In this document: positions 1 through 7,097 of the stretch, one piece after another
Position numbering within the stretch: position 1 is the stretch's first letter
Layout: every line of letters begins with the position of its first letter
From: Kiritimatiellia bacterium
GTDB taxonomy: Bacteria > Verrucomicrobiota > Kiritimatiellia > RFP12 > UBA1067
Direction of reading: 5' to 3'
Length of the DNA stretch: 8,773 nucleotides
NCBI GenBank assembly: GCA_017648225.1
Contig: JAGCJE010000143.1
Location: forward strand, 1 to 8,773
The notes under the pieces: generated by a model
What the model was told of the DNA's origin: nothing
The model's input: only the letters and a program-made list of their open reading frames with translations
Database searches by the model: none
Position numbers and translations under genes: made by a program

Positions 1-549
1 AGCGTCCTTATCGGTCCACATATCAGCAATGCGATCAATAAGCGTATAATTTACGCATTCGGTATTGGGGTTACGAAGGAGAAACTCAAGCGCAGTATGC
101 ATATCTTCATTGCGCCAGTGCTTAATCCAAAATGTGTAGTTACCCGCACGCTTAATCTCAACAGGGAACTCAAGACGCTGATTATAAACGCCTGTCTTAG
201 GAACCTTAAGACCGACAGTATCAGTAGGCTCGACGGCCATCTTACGGATGGCCTTATTAGGACGCCAGGGAGAGCGCTTCTTAGGATCAGCTTTATCCCA
301 TGCTGCCTGACGCTCGGCTAAATCAGCATCAAGCTTAGCGCAACGCGCTTCTTCTCTAAGCTGCGCCTCGGGCCAGACAAGATTATGATTAACAAACGGA
401 ATCTTGTTTTTGGCCATTCCATTCGTCGTCGCGGTGTATTGAGCGAGCACCTCGTCTACGTTAGAGATTCGCACCGTCTGGTACGGACCTGCAACGAGAT
501 TCGCGGCTCCCATGGTAGCCGCTAAAGCGGCGAGCAGTTGTACTTTCAT
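1..549 (-). CDS. Secreted protein of unknown function (3' end beyond window)
   Basis: The frame is open from an ATG at 549 down to base 1, giving 183 residues with no stop, so the C-terminus lies outside the window. Residues 1-21 look like a type I signal peptide: a Lys, a short hydrophobic stretch rich in Ala/Leu, then a likely cut after AANLVAG. The mature part has a charged, probably helical segment (about residues 60-105, rich in Lys, Arg, Asp and Glu). This is followed by a stretch with alternating hydrophobic residues around RAGNYTFWIKHW (about 133-146), which resembles one strand pair of a beta-sandwich of the kind found in carbohydrate-binding modules; that resemblance is weak. I do not recognise the family. 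The gene has its own strong promoter and a GAGGAG ribosome site five bases before the ATG. Its codons differ from the neighbours: Arg is CGT in 7 of 12 cases and Lys is AAG in 11 of 14, a pattern typical of highly expressed genes. Export is likely; function is unknown. Confidence 0.82.
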   Translation of the reverse strand, partial: MKVQLLAALAATMGAANLVAGPYQTVRISNVDEVLAQYTATTNGMAKNKIPFVNHNLVWPEAQLREEARCAKLDADLAERQAAWDKADPKKRSPWRPNKAIRKMAVEPTDTVGLKVPKTGVYNQRLEFPVEIKRAGNYTFWIKHWRNEDMHTALEFLLRNPNTECVNYTLIDRIADMWTDKDA

Positions 550-554
550 TTTTT

Positions 555-560
555 CTCCTC
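555..560 (-). promoter_or_regulatory. Strong ribosome binding site for the left-edge secreted protein
   Basis: The minus strand reads GAGGAG followed by five A residues and then the ATG at 549. This near-perfect Shine-Dalgarno match with normal spacing fixes the start of the gene. It fits the other signs of high expression, namely the promoter and the codon choice. Confidence 0.8.
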
Positions 561-578
561 GGTTAAAAATATTCATAC

Positions 579-607
579 AGTATACACCATCCACCGCCAA
601 ATTTCAA
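579..607 (-). promoter_or_regulatory. Sigma70-type promoter of the secreted protein gene
   Basis: On the minus strand a -35 box TTGAAA (602-607) is separated by exactly 17 bases from a -10 box TATACT (579-584). Each box matches the housekeeping consensus at five of six positions. Transcription would begin near 572-573, leaving a leader of only about 23 bases that holds the GAGGAG ribosome site. The promoter lies in the only sizeable intergenic gap in the window, so the downstream gene can be expressed independently of the upstream operon. This form of promoter argues against a Bacteroidota host, where a TAnnTTTG -7 box would be expected. Confidence 0.72.
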
Positions 608-657
608 TCCTGTCAAGACCTGAAATGACCTCCACCATTCCTGAGTTGCACAAGGGT

Positions 658-2259
658 CTATTTGATTTTCGTACGACGATTGACGGCTTCAATCGCCAAC
701 TCCGCAAACGGAATCTTGTCGCGTGGATGAACGTCCCGCATATCTCCAAGGCCCGCGGCGAAGGTGTCGACGAAAATCACCCCCTTCTCTTTTGTAATCT
801 TCTTCTGAACTTCGCGATACTGCTCCCACGGGCGGTTCATCTTCGGCAGCCCCATCATCACAAATGGAATGTTGCAATCGCCGCGCAACTCGTCGATCAC
901 GGCGCGAAGCGTCTCCTCCTGGTAATCGCGCGGCGTTGGCACATCGGGATTAACGCACGTCGTCGCGTTGGACTCACCCTGATACCAGAGAACTCCGGTA
1001 ATCGGATAACGGCGCCTGCGAATCTCTCTTACCCCGCTATCGTACATCTTCGATACGGGCCACCAATGCGCCTCGCTTTTATTGCCGCGGCGACGCGGAT
1101 ATTCTCTTGCGACCCAGGCACACGGAAAATCCCTGTTCCTATCCAATCTGCGGCGATTGGTCGCTATTGCGGCCAGCTTCGGATAAACGGGCTTTCCGTT
1201 ACCATCAACGGCGCACATCGTCGACTCCGAAAGAAACGATTCTGTCGGCGCTCCGCCCGCCGCTACATAAAGCATATAAATTTTCTTTTTGGTCTGCTCG
1301 GCCCTGCGGATCGCGAAGCTGACACCAAAGGCGGATTTATTAAGAGCGTTTTCAGGCGTAAGCTTAATCGTCTCTCCAGTATTAAAATCCCAAAAATAAA
1401 CATCAACTTTTTTAAGCCTATCCATCTCGCTTTTCACACGCGCCTTTTCGGCGGTAGTAGCATTAAACTCGCCCCACCCCTTCTGCATGTTCGACTGCCC
1501 CGCGCAAAGCCAAAATTCGTTGTCATTGATATTCCACCGTCTATGCGGATAACAAACCTTCGGCTCCATCACCGCCCTGAATGTCGCCTCGGCTATAATC
1601 TTGGCGCCGTTTTTATCGGGATGAATCTTATCTTTCGCCAGAACCTCGTCTATAACCTCCCGCAGCGGCTCCTGCATGTCGATTCCGACCGCATCTACCA
1701 TATCCGCAACCCTCTCCAAATCCTTTTGCATGAGGAAAGGCTCTGGACTGCGGTAAAATTTCTGGCCTTCGGCGAGAGGGGAAAGCTTCGTCCAGATGTA
1801 AAGCTGAACGCTTTTATTAGCCTTTTTATAATCATTTAGAAGATCACGGTAATCACCCTCGAACTGCCCGCGCCTGCGAGCTCCAGTGTATTCCTTGATA
1901 TATTCGCCGCAATCGTTTATACCGAGATTAGAAATAACGATATCAGGCTTCCACTCTAAAGCCGCCTTATGCTCCTTCATCCACCTGAAGCCGCGCTTCT
2001 CTCGCCCGCGCATCGAATCGAGGTATATGCCGCGCCCGGAATTGCCGAAATTCCTCACCTCGTACTTACCAGGCTCTTTGGCATCGAGAAGTTTCTGAAG
2101 TTGCGCGGGATAGGAATCGTTGGCGCGATCGGCGATACCGTAACCGTAAGTTATAGAGTCGCCGATACACGCAACCTTGATTTTCGCCGCAGAAACGTCA
2201 ACGGAGAAAACCGCAATCAAAATCATGAGCGTTCTCTTAAAGTGTGTTCGTCCGATCAT
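658..2259 (-). CDS. Secreted two-domain esterase: SGNH hydrolase plus SASA (sialate O-acetylesterase-like)
   Basis: This 533-residue protein carries two esterase domains. A signal peptide covers residues 1-25 (basic RTHFKR, hydrophobic LMILIAVFSV, cut after VSAA), so it probably acts in the periplasm or outside. The first domain (about 26-235) is a GDSL/SGNH hydrolase with the nucleophile in CIGDSIT (Ser35), the GIND block (Asn115-Asp116) and the DKIH block (Asp210, His213). The second (about 245-530) is a SASA/DUF303 domain with GQSNM (Ser256), WYQGESN (Glu429) and DVHP (Asp509, His511). Both catalytic sets look intact. SASA enzymes remove acetyl groups from sialic acids or from plant polysaccharides such as xylan; the sequence cannot tell which. 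I chose the ATG at 2259 because AAGGTGG lies six bases upstream and the signal peptide follows. The longer reading from 2325 would overlap the preceding gene by 40 bases and bury the signal peptide. It is the last gene of the operon, 26 bases after the phosphohexomutase. Confidence 0.9.
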   Translation of the reverse strand: MIGRTHFKRTLMILIAVFSVDVSAAKIKVACIGDSITYGYGIADRANDSYPAQLQKLLDAKEPGKYEVRNFGNSGRGIYLDSMRGREKRGFRWMKEHKAALEWKPDIVISNLGINDCGEYIKEYTGARRRGQFEGDYRDLLNDYKKANKSVQLYIWTKLSPLAEGQKFYRSPEPFLMQKDLERVADMVDAVGIDMQEPLREVIDEVLAKDKIHPDKNGAKIIAEATFRAVMEPKVCYPHRRWNINDNEFWLCAGQSNMQKGWGEFNATTAEKARVKSEMDRLKKVDVYFWDFNTGETIKLTPENALNKSAFGVSFAIRRAEQTKKKIYMLYVAAGGAPTESFLSESTMCAVDGNGKPVYPKLAAIATNRRRLDRNRDFPCAWVAREYPRRRGNKSEAHWWPVSKMYDSGVREIRRRRYPITGVLWYQGESNATTCVNPDVPTPRDYQEETLRAVIDELRGDCNIPFVMMGLPKMNRPWEQYREVQKKITKEKGVIFVDTFAAGLGDMRDVHPRDKIPFAELAIEAVNRRTKIK

Positions 2260-2265
2260 ATCTGA

Positions 2266-2272
2266 CCACCTT
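2266..2272 (-). promoter_or_regulatory. Ribosome binding site that decides the esterase start
   Basis: The minus strand reads AAGGTGG six bases before the ATG at 2259. It lies in the short gap after the phosphohexomutase stop codon. It supports this start over the longer in-frame ATG at 2325 and over the later ATG at 2226, which has only a weak purine stretch before it. Confidence 0.75.
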
Positions 2273-2285
2273 CTAAAAAAACTCT

Positions 2286-3659
2286 TTAAGCGTTTCGGAT
2301 CGCCGCGGAAAGAAGTTCTACCCACTTGTCGAGCTTCGATGAATCATCCGCTTCGACGATAAGCCTCAGATACGGCTCGGTATTTGACTTGCGGATGTTG
2401 ATCCACCCGGATGCATACTCGATTCTTACTCCGTCCATCCCGCTGCGCGAAATCTCCGCTGGAAATTCGCGCGAAGCAACGTCCAGCGCTCTTGCGATCG
2501 CCGCATCCTTGTCGTCGACCTTGAAATTAAGTTCTCCGGAATTGGCATAACGCGAATTGACCTTCGCTACCATTGCGCTCGCGCTCTTGCCCTCTGCCGC
2601 CGCGTTGGCGACACACTTGAGAACGCGAAGCGCCGCCAACACTCCGGAATCACAGCCGAAAAACTCCTTGAAATAATAGTGACCCGCGAGCTCACCGCCG
2701 CAAACCGCGCCCGTTTCTCTTAAAATGGGCTTCGCGAAAGCGTGGCCGACGGGAACCATGACACCTTTGCAGCTCATCTCCGCAAGAGTCTCGATCGCAC
2801 CCCGACTCGTTCTTACGTCGTAAATGACGCTCTGACCTTCACTCTTAAGACCGAGCGAAGAAAATGTCGCCTCCGCGACGAAAGGCGTAAGATAATCGGG
2901 CTGAATAAATTCGCCGCGCTCATCCACAAACATCGCCCTATCGGCGTCGCCGTCGAAAATTATTCCGAAGTCGAGCGACCTTTCGCGGACAAGACGCGAG
3001 AGCTGCTCGCGCGCGTCGGCTTTGAGCGGATTTGGAGAATGATTAGGAAATCTGCCGTCGAGAACGTCGTTTACGACAACAGCCCCAGGGAAGAGCTCAT
3101 GCACCAAAAGAGACGACATCCCGTTCGAACAGTCGACAGCATATTTAAGCGAAGACGGAATATCTCCGCCGCGCGGACGCATCCACTCGACATAGCGCTT
3201 CAAATACTGTGAATTGTCTGTGGGATCTGTCGGCGAGGGCTTGTACGCTTTACGGTCCACTCCTGACAAACGCTCCATAACGAGCGACTCGACCTTATGC
3301 AGGCCGTCGGCGTAACCTACTGGAAGAGCGCCCCTCTTCGAAACTTTTAGACCGTTGTCGGATGGAGGATTATGCGAGGCCGTAACCATGACGGAGCCGT
3401 CGAAATCATCCTCTGCCGTAAAGAAATAAACCATCGGCGTGGTGCAAAGCCCGATATCCGTCACTTCCGCACCAGCTTCACGCAAACCTTCAATAAGCGC
3501 ATCATGGACGTCTGCGCTCGTTACTCGACAATCGCGCCCGACGAGCCAGCGCTTGCCGCCGACGACCTCGACAAGCGCTTTGCCGACCTCGTAAACCGTC
3601 GCGAGATCGAAATCGACGCCGTAGGTTCCCCGCATGTCGTACGCTTTAAAAAATCCCAT
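2286..3659 (-). CDS. Phosphomannomutase/phosphoglucomutase (alpha-D-phosphohexomutase)
   Basis: This 457-residue cytoplasmic enzyme interconverts hexose 6-phosphate and hexose 1-phosphate, feeding GDP-mannose or UDP-glucose synthesis or returning sugars to glycolysis. The length is normal for the bacterial PMM/PGM family and all four signature regions are present in order. They are the N-terminal AYDMRGTYG (6-14), the phosphoserine loop TASHNP (Ser95), the magnesium loop DGDADR (236-241) and the phosphate-binding loop RKSNTEPYLR (423-432). The sugar-recognition loop reads GGELAGHYYF (321-330), with Ala325 where most relatives have Ser (GGExSGH), which may bear on substrate choice. The ATG at 3659 is supported by AAGGGAGG ending six bases upstream. 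It begins 32 bases after the methyltransferase and ends 26 bases before the esterase. Which substrate dominates (mannose, glucose or glucosamine phosphate) cannot be read from sequence. The TASHNP and GGExxGH motifs fit PMM/PGM, and nothing specifically points to GlmM. Confidence 0.93.
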   Translation of the reverse strand: MGFFKAYDMRGTYGVDFDLATVYEVGKALVEVVGGKRWLVGRDCRVTSADVHDALIEGLREAGAEVTDIGLCTTPMVYFFTAEDDFDGSVMVTASHNPPSDNGLKVSKRGALPVGYADGLHKVESLVMERLSGVDRKAYKPSPTDPTDNSQYLKRYVEWMRPRGGDIPSSLKYAVDCSNGMSSLLVHELFPGAVVVNDVLDGRFPNHSPNPLKADAREQLSRLVRERSLDFGIIFDGDADRAMFVDERGEFIQPDYLTPFVAEATFSSLGLKSEGQSVIYDVRTSRGAIETLAEMSCKGVMVPVGHAFAKPILRETGAVCGGELAGHYYFKEFFGCDSGVLAALRVLKCVANAAAEGKSASAMVAKVNSRYANSGELNFKVDDKDAAIARALDVASREFPAEISRSGMDGVRIEYASGWINIRKSNTEPYLRLIVEADDSSKLDKWVELLSAAIRNA

Positions 3660-3691
3660 TTTAAGCCTCCCTTCGGTTTGGATTTCATTTT

Positions 3692-4669
3692 TTATTTTGC
3701 AACCGCTTCAACAATCCAATGCGGCATAGGCGGCGGAACTACGCGCGTCTCAAGAGGCTCAAATCCCGCCTCGGCCATCCACGATTTTAGTTCCGCATCT
3801 GAAAACACCCAGCCGTTTTTGGTGGTAAGGGCCATATTGACCGCAAACAATGCCGAAAACTTCGGGCTCGTATGCGTTTCATCGGTCATCAGATCTAAAA
3901 CAAAAAGCCTGCCGCCCTTCTTAAGCGCACGGCGCGCGCGCTTTAAGATGTCGACGATATCATCGGGCGACTCCTGATGCAACGCTCCGAAAATCGTCAC
4001 ATAATCGTACGAATCAGCCTCATACTCGTCGCTGTGATAATCTCCCGCGCGGCACTCGACACGCGATGATACAGCGGACATCGCGACATATCCAGCCGCT
4101 TCGGCGCTGATGGCAGGAAGATCGACGGTAACGCAATTCAGGTTTTCATTCGCCTGAGCAAGCAGTATCGCATACGCGCCCGGGCCGCCCGCGAGATCGA
4201 GAAGACGCCCGCTCATCTTGGGAAGCATCGGTACGACGCTCCTACCGATCCCCATCGCGCGGGCGAACATCGCCGCGGCGAACGCTTTGGTGCGCCTCTC
4301 GTCCGCTCCGAGATGAATCTCGGGTCTTTCAACCGGCTTTCCCGTCAGGGCAAATTCGGACAGCTTTCCCCAGGCGGGATAAACATCGCGGTTATAACGT
4401 ATGGCCTTCGTTAAATCAGCCTTCCCGCCGGGAACGAGAGCTTCGCGCGAGGCGGGAGTGTTGAAATACGTTCCGTCCTTTTTCTCCAACAGTCCTTCAG
4501 CGACGCAAGCGTCGGCCAAAAGCCGCATACCGCGCTGCGACGGGTCGAACGCACCCGACTCTATCTTCGCGAAAACATCGCAATCCAAAGCCGCGAAAAG
4601 AACGCAGCTTCCGTAGTATGCGCTGGCGAGATCGACGATTTCTTGAATGTTTTTGGTGTTCATGTTCAT
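3692..4669 (-). CDS. SAM-dependent methyltransferase, PF00891-like (O-methyltransferase type)
   Basis: The protein has 325 residues. The N-terminal part (about 5-80) looks like the winged-helix dimerisation domain of plant-type and hydroxyneurosporene-like O-methyltransferases: it carries a YYGSCVLFAALDCDVF segment and an EGLLEKKDGTYFNT wing. The C-terminal Rossmann domain contains the SAM glycine loop LLDLAGGPGAYA (156-167), the acidic ribose-binding residue in VDLP (Asp183) and the GDYHSDEY segment (209-216). It also has the GALHQES segment (228-234, with a His near the usual catalytic position) and KKGGRLFVLDL (250-260). This order fits PF00891 well. The acceptor is unknown; relatives methylate small aromatic, polyketide or isoprenoid hydroxyls. 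The ATG at 4669 has GGGAG four bases upstream, and an ATG two codons later would have ten-base spacing, so either could be used. It follows hrpB by 22 bases in the same operon. Confidence 0.82.
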   Translation of the reverse strand: MNMNTKNIQEIVDLASAYYGSCVLFAALDCDVFAKIESGAFDPSQRGMRLLADACVAEGLLEKKDGTYFNTPASREALVPGGKADLTKAIRYNRDVYPAWGKLSEFALTGKPVERPEIHLGADERRTKAFAAAMFARAMGIGRSVVPMLPKMSGRLLDLAGGPGAYAILLAQANENLNCVTVDLPAISAEAAGYVAMSAVSSRVECRAGDYHSDEYEADSYDYVTIFGALHQESPDDIVDILKRARRALKKGGRLFVLDLMTDETHTSPKFSALFAVNMALTTKNGWVFSDAELKSWMAEAGFEPLETRVVPPPMPHWIVEAVAK

Positions 4670-4691
4670 AAATCTCCCGGAATTTCACCTA

Positions 4692-7097
4692 TCAGGGCTT
4701 AACGCGGCGGGTCGCTACGGCCGTAAAAGGATCTTCGGGCCAATAATGCTTAGGGTAACGACCGCGCATGTCCTTGCGTACGAGCGGATAGCCCTCTTTC
4801 CAGAAATACGCAAGATCCTTCGTTATCTGTATCGGCCTTTGGGCGGGCGACAAAAGCGTCATGACGACCGGCACTCTGCCGCCCAGAACTTTCGGCGTTT
4901 CCAGAAGCCCGAAGCACTCCTGGAGCCTTACTTCCACGGTAGGCTCGTCACCTTCGTAATGAACGAGCATGTGACTGCCGCTCGGAACTTCGAGGCGCTG
5001 CGGCGCGAGACGATCGAGCTCGCGCCTGTCGTGACCTGATTCGAGAAGGATAAAATCGATCACGGCGAAAAGATCTATCTTCTCAAGATCCTTCCATTTC
5101 GAAACTCCACCCACGAAACCCTCAAGACTGCGGAGAATGGTCTCGTCGGTAAGTTCCGGCCATGTCGAATCGTTTTCGTGGACATGCCGGAAAACGAAAT
5201 TGACGCGCTCTCTAAGCTGGACGGACTCTTTTGTCCAGCAGGGCATGTTCTCGACACCCTTGAACCTGATTCCGTCGATGACGGCGCGAACCGCCTCTTC
5301 GCTTCCAGTCTTCTTCAGCGGCTTTTCATTGAGCGAGACCGATCCGAGCATCCGCCGAGCGACGGCTTTGACCGAATCCGTGCGGCGATCCCATTCACAG
5401 ACTTCCTTTTCGGTTATAAAATCCGTAAACATCTCCTCGACCTCTTCGCGCACGACGGGAGAGGCTAAAAATATTTTCGCGTTGCCTAATCTGTCGTCAA
5501 GTTCGCAGCAGACGAGAAACTCCGCCTTCGCCAGCGGATCGGAACTCTCTAAAGTCGCGCCGCGTCCGGAAACCATGACGAAACTTCCGTTGCCGCGGTT
5601 TTTGGCGACCCTGTCGGGATAGGCGAGCGCTAGTGACGCGCCCTCGCTCATCCGATTCTCCGTACGCGAAGGATCGGAAACGAACCGTTCGAATCTTTTT
5701 GAAAGCTGTATCGCCCGCCGCGCAAAAGGCCTGTTCGGCAACTCTCTGATTTCATCAAGAATCTTTCTTATGTCGGTTTCGCGCGTCTTAACGCCCTCCT
5801 CAATTATCGCGGCCAGAAGCGCAACGTCTCCCGAACGCGAACCGAGCAGCATATTCGCGAGACGAGGATGCATCGGCATACGCGACATCTTCTCGCCTTT
5901 ATCCGTGAGTCGGCCGGAATCGTTCAGCGCGCCCAGCTGTTTCAGCAGACCCGCCGCCTGTTCCCACGCGCTCGCGGCGGGAGGCGTCAGCCAAGGCAGA
6001 TCCTCGCGCGAAACCGCTCCCCACGAAACGCTGGTGAGAACGAGCGAGCACAGATCGGCGTCTAAAATTTCCGGTGTCATCTTGGCAGGACGCGCAGCCT
6101 CGGCACCCTCTTCCCAGAGACGGTAGCATACACCGGCCTGAACGCGACCGGCGCGGCCTCTTCGCTGTTCGGCGCGGTCGCGCGAGAGAGGAAGAGTTAC
6201 AAGTTCGGTCATGCCCGTACCGGGTGAAAATCTGGGAACGCGCATTAGCCCGGAATCGATTACGCAAACTATGCCGGGTATCGTAAGAGAAGTTTCGGCG
6301 ATCGACGTCGCGAGAATGACCTTGCGGCGACGGGACGGTTCAAAAACTCTATCCTGTTCCTCCTTCGGAAGACTTCCGTACAACGGCAAAATGTCGATAT
6401 CGCCGAGATGATCGAGCGATTCTGCGGCGCGGCGGATTTCACCCTCTCCCGGGAGAAAAACGAGAATATCTCCGTCAGTTTCCTTTATCGCGCGCGATAC
6501 GGCGCCAGGGACGGACATATCGCCCAGATAGCGGGTTTCTACTGGGAACATGCGGCCTTCGGCATGAACAACCTCTGCGTCACGGAGATGAGCGAAAACC
6601 TCATCCGCGTCCAAGGTCGCCGACATCACCATAAGTCTCAGATCGGGCCTTAGAGCGCGGCGGACTTCGAGAGCGAGCGCGAAACTCAAATCGCACGCGA
6701 GGGAACGCTCATGAAATTCGTCAAAAATAACAAGTCCGACATCGGACAGTTCAGGATCGGAGACAAGACGCTGCGTCAAAAGACCTTCCGTCAAAATCTC
6801 AAGACGGGTGGACGAAGAGATTTTGCGCTCGAGCCTGACCTGATAACCGACAAGTCCGCCGACGGGCGTACCGAGCTTTGACGCGATATAGGAAGCGGAA
6901 GAGCGTGCGGCGAGCCTGCGCGGCTCGAGCATGATGATCTTTTTGCCTTCCAGCCACGGCTCATTTAAAAGCGCGGCCGGAACACAGGTCGTCTTTCCGC
7001 TCCCGGGAGGTGCGGTCAAGACGAGAGATTTATTGTCGGCAAGCGCACTTTTTATCTCTTCTAACTTCTCTTCGACGGGAAAATTCAATCTATTCAC
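4692..7097 (-). CDS. hrpB: ATP-dependent RNA helicase HrpB (DEAH box)
   Basis: This 801-residue superfamily 2 helicase matches the usual length of HrpB (about 800-840). Helicase motifs are complete and in order: Walker A APPGSGKTT (29-37), motif Ia LEPRRLAARS (57-66), DEFHER (126-131), SATLD (159-163), ILVFLPGEGEI (211-221), TSIAETSLT (264-272) and QRRGRAGRV (311-319). The C-terminal region ends in RGRYPKHYWPEDP (778-790), the signature tail of HrpB. Its cellular role is poorly defined in bacteria; RNA helicase activity is expected from the motifs. The reading starts at a GTG (7097) that overlaps the end of the DUF975 gene by eight bases (GTGAATAG), suggesting translational coupling. The GAGG before it abuts the GTG with no spacer, so a TTG at 7088, nine bases after the same GAGG, is an alternative start that would shorten the protein by three residues. 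HrpB has no known link to the sugar genes around it. Confidence 0.95.
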   Translation of the reverse strand: MNRLNFPVEEKLEEIKSALADNKSLVLTAPPGSGKTTCVPAALLNEPWLEGKKIIMLEPRRLAARSSASYIASKLGTPVGGLVGYQVRLERKISSSTRLEILTEGLLTQRLVSDPELSDVGLVIFDEFHERSLACDLSFALALEVRRALRPDLRLMVMSATLDADEVFAHLRDAEVVHAEGRMFPVETRYLGDMSVPGAVSRAIKETDGDILVFLPGEGEIRRAAESLDHLGDIDILPLYGSLPKEEQDRVFEPSRRRKVILATSIAETSLTIPGIVCVIDSGLMRVPRFSPGTGMTELVTLPLSRDRAEQRRGRAGRVQAGVCYRLWEEGAEAARPAKMTPEILDADLCSLVLTSVSWGAVSREDLPWLTPPAASAWEQAAGLLKQLGALNDSGRLTDKGEKMSRMPMHPRLANMLLGSRSGDVALLAAIIEEGVKTRETDIRKILDEIRELPNRPFARRAIQLSKRFERFVSDPSRTENRMSEGASLALAYPDRVAKNRGNGSFVMVSGRGATLESSDPLAKAEFLVCCELDDRLGNAKIFLASPVVREEVEEMFTDFITEKEVCEWDRRTDSVKAVARRMLGSVSLNEKPLKKTGSEEAVRAVIDGIRFKGVENMPCWTKESVQLRERVNFVFRHVHENDSTWPELTDETILRSLEGFVGGVSKWKDLEKIDLFAVIDFILLESGHDRRELDRLAPQRLEVPSGSHMLVHYEGDEPTVEVRLQECFGLLETPKVLGGRVPVVMTLLSPAQRPIQITKDLAYFWKEGYPLVRKDMRGRYPKHYWPEDPFTAVATRRVKP

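Noticed and set aside
611..616. A perfect TTGACA on the minus strand as a -35 box.
   Set aside because: At 17-base spacing the partner would be TGGATG, a poor -10 box. The nearby TATACT is 26 bases away from it but 17 bases from TTGAAA, so TTGAAA is the better choice.
620..643. A possible hairpin terminator after the esterase (CAGGAATG pairing with CATTTCAG on the minus strand).
   Set aside because: The stem is eight pairs with one mismatch and one G-T pair, and no run of T follows it. It is too weak to call a terminator.
538..1839. A 433-codon open frame on the plus strand.
   Set aside because: It lies opposite the esterase, whose full set of SGNH and SASA motifs shows that the minus strand is coding. 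The plus-strand product is rich in Arg, His and Pro, with no recognisable domain and no ribosome site, as expected for an antisense shadow.
2260..2325. A 22-residue N-terminal extension of the esterase from an ATG at 2325.
   Set aside because: It would overlap the phosphohexomutase end by 40 bases and place a basic segment before the signal peptide. The ATG at 2259 has AAGGTGG at ideal spacing.
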